A stretch of 64,000 nt of DNA from Capniomyces stellatus. Lineage: Eukaryota; Kickxellomycota; Harpellomycetes; Harpellales; Legeriomycetaceae. Location: positions 631,455 to 695,454 of the forward strand of contig LUVW01000005.1 of NCBI GenBank assembly GCA_001661515.1. Direction: 5' to 3'. A program made the translations under genes and the position numbers. Of this stretch, positions 1-11,300 are shown piece by piece. Numbering within the stretch: the stretch's first letter is position 1; the number at the start of each line of letters is the position of its first letter. The notes beneath the pieces were generated by a model. That model made no database searches. It saw only the letters and a program-made list of their open reading frames with translations, and was not told the DNA's origin.

Positions 1-638
1 TCTGAAATCTGGCTGTAACTTTGTTTTCGAAACTAACTTTTTTTTTTTTTTGGAAATGTTTGTTGAAAATAAAATAAGTTGCAGAATTATAGATCAATGA
101 AATTATATTTTAACTGATTAAAACCTCCAACGTGACAAGGTCAACGGAATAAAATTATATATTAAATTCAGTTAATGCAAGTAAATCTTCACCGGTGCGT
201 TTGTTGTAAATAAATAAATAAAAGATCCAAACGATGTATGTTAAGTAAGAAAAGTGTATATTAGCTGTATTGATCATATGTGCTTGGTAATGGTTTTGTT
301 GAAATGAAAGTACACATGTACGGGATATGATTCTGCACACGCAACAATACATTCAATACACATTGATGATATATTCACGATTATACACTTTACTAATTAT
401 TGCTTTATTGCAACGCTTATGTACCTGAAATTGTATATGAACTAGTACGGTTGACTCTAATGAAAAGTCGATCCAAACAACAATTGTTGTTTAATAGTAT
501 TAGCTTTTAGTTTACGTATTATTAGTCCTGTCTATCATTACAGTGAATAAATTATGGAAACCTGAACAACAGCATTTAAAGCAACATTTAGTTAGTGCAT
601 ATTTTTCAATACTGTATAAAAACTAAAAAATTTAACTA
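1..638. other. AT-rich intergenic, no gene seen
   Basis: AT-rich sequence left of the tRNA-Lys gene. I see no recognisable coding exon, RNA gene or repeat. A short open frame on the minus strand (about 155-352) has no recognisable motif and no clear splice acceptor, so I do not call it. Confidence 0.6.
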
Positions 639-711
639 GCCCGGCTAGCTCAATCGGTAGAGCGTAAGACTCTTAATCTTAAGGTTGCGGGTTCGACCCC
701 CGCGTTGGGCT
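639..711 (+). tRNA. tRNA-Lys (anticodon CTT)
   Basis: The 73-nt sequence folds as a cloverleaf. The 7-bp acceptor stem GCCCGGC/GTTGGGC contains two G-T pairs. The T arm is GCGGG-TTCGACC-CCCGC. The 7-nt anticodon loop CTCTTAA lies at 670-676, with anticodon CTT at 672-674, which decodes AAG. There is no intron. A 12-nt T run at 719-730 follows as a pol III terminator. Confidence 0.96.
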
Positions 712-718
712 TAACTCA

Positions 719-730
719 TTTTTTTTTTTT
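719..730 (+). terminator. pol III T-run terminator of tRNA-Lys
   Basis: An uninterrupted run of 12 T begins 8 nt after the tRNA 3' end. This is the standard RNA polymerase III stop signal. A second T run at about 743-755 could act as a back-up. Confidence 0.8.
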
Positions 731-1135
731 GCTTGAATTACATTTTTTTTTTTTTGTAGAATATCATTAATAATATTAAAATTTGATTTTTTTCCTCCTG
801 TTTATTTTTTAAAACTTTAAATCGAGTTTTGGTTTTTATGGATTATATTTGCTTTGTCCACTTTTGGACAGTTTTATAATTCAATAAATTGTATTTAAAA
901 AACTACCAAAAGCTGCAAATTTTGAATAATTCAAATTATTGAATTTGAAAAACAACTGGGACTGGAAAATACGAGTCAAATATAAACGGGATTTTTATGG
1001 AGTAATATTTAAATTTGCTTTTTTTTGACATACTTTGATAAAAGTCGGCTAAACACAATAATACCGAAAATACGCAGAGTACCTGACGGGGAGTGATATT
1101 AAAAAGAGTTACTTACTTTTGCCCTTGTGATTTAG
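731..1135. other. intergenic/upstream of AGGF1-like gene
   Basis: AT-rich spacer between the tRNA-Lys terminator and the start of the FHA/G-patch gene. Apart from homopolymer T runs I see nothing specific. Confidence 0.6.
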
Positions 1136-2907
1136 ATGGAGGAAAATCTGAATTTGGGGCAAACCCTGGAAGGTTATGCCCAATCTGCGGATCCAAGGTA
1201 CTGGTTTAACCAAGAGACGAATATCTGGTACGATTCTAGCGAAGGAACATACTCGTATTACGATGAGAATCGACAAGAGTACATTCCAGTAAATACGATG
1301 CAACACGATGGCTTTGAATTCGACAACAATGAAGTCGCTGAAAGCGTTTCGGAAGTATACATGAGGCTTGTAGTCAAGAAAAGTGACATATTGGAGACAG
1401 GAAAAGTGGTGGAGGTGCTAGGAAATGATATATACATAGGCAGAGATAGGATTAATGGGTTTAATACACATTTGAGATTATCTGAATTAATAGTATCAAA
1501 ATGCCATGCACATATATACTTTGCAAACAAAGAAAGCTTAAAGGACGGTTTTAATAATAATAGTCAAAACAAAGAACAGCCAACTGGTTATGGGGCCACA
1601 TTTGAAGAACTGAACAGGGATAAAGATGTACTTGGAAGTAATAAACAAAAGTTCAATTCTCGCACCAACACCCGAAATGAAGAGTTGTATAACAAGTATA
1701 GCAGAAAATATCGAAATAGAGATGGAAATGGGGACGACCGTAGCAGTATTTGTGACCGTAGTCGAATCAAGGGCCAGTATATAAAACGGAGACCTAGTAA
1801 AAGCAGTCGCTATAGTAGCAGTCGAAGTAGAAGCCGTAGTAGAAGTCGTAGTAGAGATAGAGATAGAGATAATACAGAATCGAGTAGATGTAATCATTAC
1901 AGCTCAAGGGAGGAAGGGGAACTAAGTAGCGATATATCTGACGATGGTGGGCTAAATAAGGGTATATAACGATCTTTAGAAAAACTTGGTCCATGGTCGA
2001 ATACTAAATATAAATAATTTTCCAGCTAAAACTGCAGTGCAAATCATTGTATTTACCAAAAATGTTGTTTAAATCTAAATGAAAATATCTAGAAGCTGAA
2101 ACTCCAGAGGGTTTCTATATTGTAGACTGTGGGTCAACGTTGGGGACATTTGTTAACGGTAATCGCCTTTCTGATTCGAAAATAAGCAGCAAGCCTGATA
2201 GGCTTACCCATCTAGATGTGATTTCAATTGGAAGTTCGAGCCTTGAGGTTCATATTCACAAGGAGTTTCCGTGTTCAGAGTGTTCGTTATCAAAAACGAT
2301 CGAGTCACAGCTCCAACCCGAGCCAACTAGAAATGTCTTTGAAAGTGATCCAATGCCTGCCTCTACAACCCCCTTGTGCCAAACTGACAATTCGGTAGAG
2401 TTTCAGAGGCGCGAGGAGCTTTCCAGATTGAAAAATAAATACAAATCGACACATAAAAACAAAAAGGCTCGGTACAAAAATACTGATTCTTGTAGCGATG
2501 ATATTGGCTCAGGACTCAGCAATCAAAGCTATCTTGACCGCGCTGCTGTCAGAAGAAATCTGATCCCCGAGACAAATCCACACGTTTTGCATCTGATAAA
2601 CTCGAATGGTTTAGATGGAAATGCTGCTCAAAATACTGAAAAAAACAACGTTTTTACCCACATTAGCTCCGAGAATATCGGATATAGTATGTTGTCAAAA
2701 ATGGGTTGGAAAAAAGGGAAAGGGTTAGGGTCTGATGGACATGGAAGAGCCGAGCCAGTTTTAGCTCTAATATCTGAGGGGAAAGCAGGCATTGGCGCTA
2801 GACCTGGGGTTCATATAACAGACGACAGAGAGGCTGCTAAGAAAGTATCTAGGGCCGCAGAGTCAACCCAAATCACACTGCAAAGGTACTATACTCCTAG
2901 AAAATAA
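1136..2907 (+). CDS. AGGF1: AGGF1-like protein: OCRE-like, FHA and G-patch domains
   Basis: Two exons, 1136-1961 and 2093-2907, joined by a phase-1 GT-AG intron (1962-2092), give 546 aa. The order of parts matches the AGGF1 family of nuclear, RNA-associated proteins. An OCRE-like aromatic segment comes first (about aa 13-55; YWFNQETNIWYDSS and SYYDENRQEYIP). The FHA first half is about aa 80-131 (DIYIGRDR, KCHAHIYF). Next comes an Arg/Ser-rich stretch (about aa 225-252) and an acidic REEGELSSD motif. The FHA second half is about aa 276-331 (IVDCGSTLGTFVNG). A G-patch lies at about aa 469-514 (MGWKKGKGLG). The start is the first ATG after an in-frame TAG at 1133-1135. The RS segment sits inside the FHA fold, which is unusual. 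Retaining the intron would stop at 1969 and truncate the FHA. A role in splicing is inferred from the family. The gene converges on RNase H2C. Confidence 0.85.
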
Positions 2908-3412
2908 ACCTACAGCTTGGTGCTGAAACAACATCCAATTCTGTCCTCTGATATAGAAGTCGCTACCATGCCCTACACCCACCTACTAGGGCTGCTGACT
3001 GCTTTTTTACCTAATAACACTTTTGTTCTATTCAAGCACTAGTACCGGCACCCTTTCTATGGTACAACCCTTGCAAACCCAAAGCTAGTGACGCCAGGTT
3101 TGTGTGTCTGGTTGAAAGCTTTGTCGTTAACAATCATTAAAATCCACAAATTTTATTCTAGAAAAACAAACCTAAAATTTACAATGCTTTCTGTATAAAA
3201 ATAAAGAGTAAATGCTAACCATTCACTAAAAAAATCAAAGCGCAGTCATGCAACCTTTTCGTGTATCTATACGTAAACACCATCAAACAACACTTGTTGT
3301 TAATCACCACCAAAAACTAACCGATGCCTAACTATCAGTGCGTTCGCTGTATGCAACAATTAGAGCGATGATTCATTGTGGAGGCTGTGTTATATAGATA
3401 AAACTCAAGTTT
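2908..3412. other. convergent 3' intergenic spacer
   Basis: About 0.5 kb between the 3' ends of the AGGF1-like and RNase H2C genes. It should hold both 3' UTRs. No other gene or RNA was recognised. Confidence 0.6.
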
Positions 3413-4113
3413 TTAAATTCTTACCAGCTCTGAAACCTCAAGCCACCCAAGAGAAGAAACGCTTTGGTCGTTTTCAGTTGGTTCAAAATCAAAGTCCCAT
3501 TCTACCCATTTTCCAATGGAATTTACTGCTGTCCATTGTACCTCAGTGGACTCGTGCTCTGTGCCCTCCTCCTCACTCAAGTACTCGCATTCAAACTTGC
3601 TTTGAAAATTCTCCTTAGTAATAATCCTTTTCTGCAACACAAATCCTGTAGTTGACGGAAGAGCAACAACATTTATTGCAAGTCGATACAATGGCAAGTG
3701 AAATTAAAACAAACGGTTTTAAGCGACGAGAGAATAATGATGATTTTACCTTCAAATTTCTGTCCAAAGTCCATCTCAATGCCTTTCAATTGTCTTCCTC
3801 GGAAAGTTGCCTTCGAAATTTCTGTTTATATACATTTATTCAATTATTTTTACTCTGGATTTTAGTATTCTAGAGAACTTCTTGTTTGTCTGTTTACTTG
3901 GTTACTCCTTTTGTATTGGCATTGTAGCGACAGGATAAAGTGCATTAGTTTGATTAAAGCAAAAGCAAAATGATACCCACTGTTTTTTCCGGAACTCGAC
4001 ACATTTTCCGGCCGAAAGTAAGCGTCTGTATTCGCACTACCATCATAGTCGATAAAGCAAGGCAGATGGTTTACATCGGTTTCCTTTAATTCTTTGTTGA
4101 TTTTGATGCTCAT
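3413..4113 (-). CDS. RNASEH2C: Ribonuclease H2 subunit C
   Basis: Three exons on the minus strand (4113-3981, 3821-3750, 3645-3413) give 145 aa. Both introns (3822-3980 and 3646-3749) are phase 1. The N-terminus has HLPCFIDYDGSANTDAYFRP, matching the family's HLLPC-DG-Fxp start. Exon 2 encodes ATFRGRQLKG, the conserved FRGR-L-G turn. Exon 3 ends with an acidic stretch and the conserved W-DFEPTENDQ / LGWLEVSELV C-terminus. RNase H2C is the structural subunit that, with subunit B, supports the catalytic A subunit. The trimer removes ribonucleotides from nuclear DNA and cuts RNA:DNA hybrids. The first donor is GTGGGT. A GTATCA donor two codon positions downstream would shift the frame, so I rejected it. 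The length is close to that of other members of the family. Confidence 0.88.
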
Positions 4114-4398
4114 TTTTTGAAAAAAGAAATAGTATTCTCAAGCTGAATTTAAAAGACGTGTATCGACATATTCTACTCTATTAAGGCTTGTGCTTTTCTG
4201 AACTAAGTTTGGTAAAAACATTGTTTTTTTTATTTCAGTAAACACTTCAAATCGACAAATCTTATTTAATCGCGCTTTTTGGTTAAAGTAAACAAGTCTA
4301 ATAAGCATCATTGGCTGGTTGGCTCCAGAGTTCGATCCATAATTCTCTAGAGCAATAAGTGGTTTGATTTGGGTTACAAGTTTTGTAAAATTTTAGCG

Positions 4399-4479
4399 CC
4401 GAAAATAGCTCAGCGGTAGAGCGGGAGACTGTAGTTAAATGTAATCTCTAGGTCCCTGGTTCAAATCCGGGTTTTCGGA
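4399..4479 (+). tRNA. tRNA-Tyr (anticodon GTA) with 9-nt intron
   Basis: The acceptor stem CCGAAAA/TTTTCGG starts with C1-G72, as usual for eukaryotic tRNA-Tyr. The T arm is CCTGG-TTCAAAT-CCGGG. The anticodon stem GGAGA/TCTCT encloses 16 nt instead of 7. Placing the intron after position 37 leaves the loop CTGTAGA and removes the 9 nt TTAAATGTA. A terminator T6 follows at 4484-4489. Pre-tRNA splicing would be required for function. Confidence 0.93.
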
Positions 4480-4483
4480 ATTC

Positions 4484-4489
4484 TTTTTT
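4484..4489 (+). terminator. pol III terminator of tRNA-Tyr
   Basis: A run of six T begins five bases after the discriminator base, with another T5 a few bases on. Confidence 0.7.
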
Positions 4490-4956
4490 GTTTTTATTCC
4501 TCTGCTTTATTAACCTTTTTTGCACCAATGCTTTTATTCTAAAAGCTTAGCTTCCTATTTTTTATTTATTTATTGTTGACCAAGAACTATTTAATATTAT
4601 TGGTTTTCCTGGTGTTATTGGGTTAGCAAGTCAGTGAAGTTTATTTCCGGAATAATTTTGCAATAATACCAAAACGCTCTTGAATAAATTTACATTAGGA
4701 CCAATATATTGATATTAACAATATAATCAAATAAACGAATTAACAAATAAACGAATAAACAAATAAACGAATAAATAAACAAACAGTAAGCACGTGTGGT
4801 AAACTATAAAAAAAAGACATGGTGCATGCTATAACAAAATATGGTGGATGTTATAGCCCCATCGCTTTACAAATCGAGTATTAAGCGGCTTAAACACAAA
4901 AAGCATTTCGTTAAATCCCAACGGTGCAAGAGAATGATAAATAGATAAACAATACA
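4490..4956. other. intergenic spacer with simple A/T repeat
   Basis: Spacer between tRNA-Tyr and the 3' end of the lipid phosphatase gene. At about 4729-4787 it holds an imperfect tetranucleotide array (AAAC/AAAT/GAAT units). Nothing coding is seen. Confidence 0.6.
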
Positions 4957-5868
4957 TCACTCGATGGTTCTAGAGTTTGTAGGTGAGTTTTTGGGTTGGT
5001 TTAACTCAAGGTTGGTGTATCCACCATTGAACCTAACGTTGTATGGTTTATTACAATCGCTTGAAGATAGCTTTGGGAAGTAGAGATGGTATACATACCA
5101 AGCGCTGGCAATCCCAATTATACCACCCACGGCTACATCCTGCCAGTGATGTCTGTAGTCAGACGTTCTGGTAACGGCCACAATTGTAGCGGCAAGTATT
5201 GGCAAGGCAATAATTATTGCGTAGAATGTGTTTGCCCTTTTGTTATACAGCGAAAGCTGCCCAGCTAGGTACAAAGACAAGAACACCATCCCGCAAAACA
5301 TTGTCGAGGAGTGGCCTGAAGGGAAGGATCTCATACCGTTTATCAGTTCGGCAGTGTTGGTGTTTGTGCAGATACTAGGGTTATACAGCTTTAACTGTGG
5401 GTCGATTAGGTTGCTTTGGCTGTTGCTGGGAATGGTTCCATCCGAGTTCAGGACCTTTGACATGTCGATTTTGCAACGCGCAATAAAATCAGGGCGGTGT
5501 CTGCCAGCAAGGTTTTTGATTAGGTCAGTGAAAAACAGGTTGATTAAATGAGCTAGAGTTAGAGCCAGTGTGCCAACTTGCACGCCAAAGTAGCTTCGTG
5601 ACCGAATAACAGAGAACCATACCGTAACCAGTAGCGGGAGGCCGCATGCTGCAACAAAGACTGCCCAAATCGGAACGGTGTCGGGTTTAATACCGTGTTG
5701 AATCGACTTGTCCGTTATCGAAAAATCCCTTTCAAAGGGTTTTAAAAAGTGTAACGCAAGAATGATTCCTCCGAGGATCAAAACCGAGACCCAGTCGAAT
5801 AAATAAGAGAAAAAATAGTCTCTGTTCGTTGGTTGATAATCACTGAAATTGTCCGCCTCTTCATCCAT
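4957..5868 (-). CDS. PAP2-family lipid phosphate phosphatase (DPP1/LPP type)
   Basis: Intronless, 303 aa. All three PAP2 signatures are present in order. C1 is K-x6-RP in KNLAGRHRP. C2 is PSGH in RSFPSGHSS. C3 is R-x5-H-x3-D in TRTSDYRHHWQD, with Thr where the consensus has Ser before the Arg. The His of C2 and C3 would form and break the phospho-enzyme intermediate. About six hydrophobic segments surround the motifs; the first follows an acidic N-terminus. The family dephosphorylates phosphatidate, lysophosphatidate or diacylglycerol pyrophosphate at vacuolar, Golgi or plasma membranes. In yeast the closest equivalents are Dpp1 and Lpp1; I cannot choose between them. The start is the first Met of the open frame, just after AT-rich leader sequence. 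Confidence 0.9.
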   Translation of the reverse strand: MDEEADNFSDYQPTNRDYFFSYLFDWVSVLILGGIILALHFLKPFERDFSITDKSIQHGIKPDTVPIWAVFVAACGLPLLVTVWFSVIRSRSYFGVQVGTLALTLAHLINLFFTDLIKNLAGRHRPDFIARCKIDMSKVLNSDGTIPSNSQSNLIDPQLKLYNPSICTNTNTAELINGMRSFPSGHSSTMFCGMVFLSLYLAGQLSLYNKRANTFYAIIIALPILAATIVAVTRTSDYRHHWQDVAVGGIIGIASAWYVYHLYFPKLSSSDCNKPYNVRFNGGYTNLELNQPKNSPTNSRTIE

Positions 5869-8323
5869 TTTTATTGAAAAATATATTAGATTTAATTTCG
5901 CAGTGTGCTCAGAAGTAAACGATTGATGTTAAAGTAACCGGATTTCAACTATAGTTGTGTACTTTTTTTTAATAAAAAGAAAAAAAAGAAAAACGTGCTG
6001 GTGTTTATAAAAATATTGGTGTTAATTACTTGGAAACAAGTAGTCTGTATAAACAAGAGTAAAAAAAATAAAAAAAACCTTGCTAGTTAAGTTTCGGCTA
6101 AAATAATAAGAACTCGAGTTGGAATTTTATCGTATTGCAAGTAAAAGTGGCCGAATAATTGGCTTTTGTTTTTTCTACTCTAGCAATGAGTTTTAGAAAA
6201 GAAATTTTTTTTGGGATACTCTTTCTTTTTAGCGGGAATTTAGGCCGCTATTCTTTCTGTTGCCTTTAGGATTCTTTCGATTATTTAAACAGATTTTCCT
6301 TTATTGACCTGACTTGACAAACTTTTTAAACTAAAAGCCTTGTATTTCTTATTCTTTATTATTGTTGTTAATTGTGTTCTTAGTCTATTTGCAGAATTAT
6401 CCGACTTTATTGGTGATATTTTACTTGTAAAAACATTGGCATCTTTAAAGTATGATTACGTTTATTTACTATTTGTTATTTCCACTTTTCAGCTTTTTCG
6501 ACTCTATTTAGATTTTTCTTCACACTTTTTCCAATGTTTATTACTATCAGTTTAGTAAACCTTAAACTTTTTGCGTTCTCATTAAGGTTTTGAAGAATTG
6601 ATTTCTGAGAATTCAACTGAACTAAACCCAAGGACTTATTTATGCAATCTATCAAATGTGCAAAAGTATGGAAGTCAGTAGTGGAAACTGTGACTTTTTT
6701 TTTTCCTGAAATTTTTTTACTATTACGTAATATGCTGTAGTTCTTGCTATAAATAGCAACAAGTCTCAACGGCCAAAGTGCTGGTCAATACAATTCAACT
6801 GCTTTGTGAAAAACAACAATGTAGGGCTTGATAAATTACAAAGACGAAAAAGCTAGACTTAAAGGGATGGATCCCTTATTCACACAAATATTGCAAGCGC
6901 GTATATTGGACATGGGTGCAGTTTGTAGTTATAATGCGCAGCTGGTTATAAACAATAAAGTGGAAGAGCGTTTATAGCTCGAGGATTAAAGATCTTCATT
7001 CAAAACAGACAAGGAAACAGCAGAATATGGAAAGAGAATAAAAAAAGCACAATCCAACTTTTTTTTTTTTGCGTTATAACTGGTAGCTCTAAGGTGCATT
7101 TTTAAGAGTAAACAAACTTTTTTAAACAAAGTAGTTGAACATTTCCGCCAAGCAGTTAAATACTATATATTTCTAACAAAGGCTAGAAACTGATCTGCGT
7201 AATATTGCTGCAGCAATGAGTAGTCAAATAATATAATACTAAATTGGGAAATGTGCAATGTAATTGGCCTGAATCTCATCTTAGTATAAATTAATATTGC
7301 TTGAATTAACAAAAAAAATTTATCTAAAAAGAATTAAATTTAATAAAAGCCAAGAAAAATAAATATAAATAATATATATACATATAAACAAAAGGTAAAA
7401 GATAAAAAACAAATAAGATAATAGATAAAAAAGGAATCTGATTTACAAGGAATAAATTAAATTAACTTGTATTTATTTACTTCATTAAAAAAAAAAAAAA
7501 TTAAATTTCACTTGCTTCGACCATTCCACCTACTAATTAAAGATCGGCAACTAAACATAAAATAATAATGTAAAAAAATTACAGGGGCAAAAATGGCAAA
7601 ATAAAAAGAACCCCACCAACTAGCTCAAAGCTACAATCAGTGTTTGTTCAAATTGATCGTTGTATGTATAACTCGCATATGTTTTTTTTTTAAAGTATAC
7701 ACTTTTATGTTTGCATAATGGAGAGAGCAGTTGAACATGTAGTGACAATAATAAGGTTAAAAAAAAAGGCCCTTAGTTGAGTTTTATCAATTAAAATGAC
7801 ATTTGAAGAAATTAAGATTGTATCTATTCAGTGTTGAGCAAAACATAGCACAATCAACAAACTTAATTAGAGTTGAATAGGAAGAAAAACAGGCAATACA
7901 ATGCAGATAAGATTTGTCAACAAAAACAAAGCCTTTTAACTTTAGGCAGCTGATTACTTGTGCCACACTGGTCCTGAATTACTACAATTTAACTGTGAAT
8001 GGGAATAAAAAATTAAGGACAAGAAAAGACTGTTATAATTAATGATTTATTCTAAAACATGAGCCATATTGATCTGTTGAGTCCAAATACATAGCTGGTG
8101 GTTGATGGTTGGTAGTCTAAATTAAGACAACAAAAACCCAATGTAGTAGCTGGTCCAAGTTTCTACCAAAAAAAAAAAAGAAAAAACCACCCCCCATTGG
8201 TCTGGATCAAGGGCGGCAAACGATGTTTAATTGTTACACTTGATTAAAAGTCTTGCCACCACCTCAATCGCGATTTAAAATAAAAAAGTATATGTATAAT
8301 GCTAGTTACATCAAATAAGGCTA
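5869..8323. other. long AT-rich intergenic region
   Basis: About 2.5 kb between the 5' end of the phosphatase and the 3' end of ELL. It is dominated by A and T homopolymers. A 36-codon open frame from an ATG at 6867 to a TAG at 6975-6977 has no recognisable homology and is not called. No RNA gene or repeat family was recognised. Confidence 0.55.
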
Positions 8324-11300
8324 TCATTTGATAAAATTAGACAACTCTGTGTACAGCTTCAAGTATCTACGAGTGTCAGCTCTAACCTTGCTGGTCCACT
8401 CTTTTGCAGAGAGAGAAAGGATTTTCCTTGATAGCTTCCATAGCTCAATTTCTACGGGCAACAGCGGTCTGTATATATTAGGGGGGTTGACTAAAATATC
8501 TGGGTTGCTGTGGCTCTGAGTGATAATGGGGGAGCTGGTTGTGTCTTTGGAAATTAATTGATGGTTCGGTTTTATTGGGATTCTAGCAGCGCCTGGCGAG
8601 TTTGGGGTGGGTATGGATGCGGACGTTGAAGATGATGCTGGTGCTGACAAGCTCAAGTGACTGGCGTTGCTGTTGTTGGGCGTTGATAGGCGTGGTGATT
8701 GGTTGGGATTAGATTCGCATCCACATAAATACAAAACGTTTTCTGGATCGCCAACGATGTAGTACTTATAAGTGGCGGGGGCGGTAGGACCAGAATATAA
8801 GGCATTTGAATTGGTGGATTGGTTTGGGTTGGGGTAGATTTGGAAGGGAAGGATATCAGAAATCTGGTCAGGGGACCACCTATAGCTGGAGCAGATATAC
8901 TCAAAGTCAACAAACTCCGAGGCGGACAAAAATGACTGCAAATCAAACTTGGAATTGCTGTCAACTAGATAAAAGTGCGGCTCTAAATACCGGCGGATAT
9001 TATCCAGGTGAGAGTTTGGGATGGATGGCAAGAGTGACTTGGAGCCAGAATTGCTAGAACACACTGGCACTGTGCTTGATGCGTTAGAACATAGGCTTTT
9101 GATAGCTACACGGAAATCCCGGTTGGCTGAGGTCCACTGGGCCAACAATGGGCGTAAGGCGCGAGTCCTGCTGGCATAGAGCTGCTCCAACTTGGCATGC
9201 AGGGCTTCGTACTCCTCAAACAGCATGCTTGTATTTGGATCCGAAACACTCTGTGATGCTCGACTGGCGTCTTTGACTGGTAGAGAGTCCAGAGACTTGA
9301 AGGTACTTGACTTTATTCCTGAGTCTAGAGCGTGGTAGCTATAAACACGGTCATCGGTGGAGCCTTCAATCGGGTCAATGTCCATTTGGTTGTCGGTATA
9401 AAGCTGCTGGTTTAGAGGAGATGGGATCGACAACGGATCGACAATGGACAATTGACGGGCTGGCGATAGCTTGGTTGAGCGTGTCTGATCGGGCGAGTTG
9501 TTGAATCTCAACAGTCGTCCTGAGCTCCTGTTTGCAGGACTGTTGTTCGGCTGTGGTCTTAGCCTGCCTGCCGACCTCAAGCTTTCGCTATCGCTGTGCT
9601 TCTGAGACCCTTCAGTTCTTGGGCAGTTGGAGTCTAGGTTTGAATTTGCGTGGCTGCCGCCTCCTGCCATGCCTGAGCCCACACCAAATGACTGGTACTG
9701 TATATTTTTGGCGCTGTTTGGTGCCTTGTGCAGGCTATTCCAGCCGTGGCCGCGCCTGTCTTCGGCAGAGTTGGGTAACTGGGTGTACCTGGAGCTGTTG
9801 GAAGCAAACGACTCTGAATGGCCAAGGGAGCTTGAGCTCGAGTTGGAGTTTGGAGTTGGCCGCTGTCTAATTGGATGAGTTCCTTGCTTTCCTCTTCCTG
9901 CGCCGCTACCACCTTCGCCAGCTACCATACTGGCCACCACTATAGCATCTCTTACTTCTTCATCGCTGGAAGCCTCGCCCTCCTCCAAATCTGAATAGCA
10001 ATCCAACAGCTTGCCATCCACAGCTGGTGCTGAACCAGTACTGCTTTCGGGCGTCACTGCTGCTTTTGTGTATGCGCTTTGTGCTGGTCTGTAAGGCTTA
10101 GCTGAACTTTCACTGTTTAGGCGTTTGAGCTTTTGGGCACCGATGCTATTCTGGTGGCTTTTCACATCAAAATTCCCAGACTTAGAAAGCGGTGCTGTGA
10201 TTTTGTGTTCCTTTTGGGGCCGCTGAATCTCATTCACGTCGCTCATTTCTGCATCCCCAACAGCTGGCTCATCAACCAGCTCGCCTTCTTCGCCCCCTTC
10301 CTTTGTGTCTTCCACGTCTTTTGGTGTCGCTGTTGGCATTTGCCTGCTGCTCACCCTCTTTCCGCCATTACTTTCGTCTACACTGCTCTTTTTGGCACTG
10401 CTGCCTTTTACCCTTTCTATAATGCTTGACTCTCCGGCTTCCCGTACCGCTTTTCTATCACTTTCTCGCGGCGATGCCCTGGGTTTAACCGAGTCCTCCA
10501 GTTTGTTTCTTTTGCTTAGACCCGCCGGCTGGTCGTCAACCAAGCTAGCACTTCGTTTGCTCGCGGGTGCCACAGACTCGTTCTTTACGACCTTGCTTAT
10601 GTAGGGCTTTTCAGTATCAGCAGTGTTCCTTTTACTCGCTCTATCCACTGGGAAAACTACATCTTCTACCTTCGAATCGTCTATCTGCACGCCTGGGCTT
10701 ATTTTCTCCCTATTGCTGATGTCTCTTCCAACCTTTACCAGGCTTGGTGACCTAATGCTTCTGTCCTCATGGTGGCTGGTGTCCAGCGCTACACCCTTTG
10801 CCTGTGTGCCTGTTGTCTTGACCTGTGTTGGCTCTGAGATTGCTGTGTTGTTATTGTACATATTGTTGCTGCCAGCCCGGACTGCCATTACCCCGCTTGA
10901 GACTTTTGGTGTCTTGACCTCCCCCCGGACTCCCACACCACTGGCTTTGTTTTTTGGCATAGCTACTGTGTTTCCCCCCGCAGCCGTTCCACTGTTTCCA
11001 CCTGCTGCATTCTTGTTGTTCTGGCTTCGCTCCGTTGTCTTTTTGCGGGCTCCTGGTTGACTTACACTGCTCTCTCCACCTGCGATTCCCCTAAGCCCTA
11101 TTTTACGGGCCAGCGAAGGGTTGTATGTTGAGCCCCGCCCCACTCTTTTCTGATCTTGCACCGCCCCATTCAAGCTCAACGACTTTACCGTTGCCCCCAT
11201 AACTTTGCCCTCAAACGAGATGGCAGCACCTTCGTTTATTCCGTAATTCCCTGTGGCTCCATTTGTCCCCCTACTCACATCAGACGCCTTTAGGCCCCCT

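Noticed and set aside
6867..6977. 36-codon ATG-stop frame (MDPLFTQILQARILDMG)
   Set aside because: Slightly coding-like, but too short and unrecognised to call.
10133..11060. Long hydrophobic open frames on the plus strand (also 11253-12026)
   Set aside because: They are antisense to the ELL coding exon, whose Ser/Lys-rich codons give Leu/Phe/Pro-rich complements.
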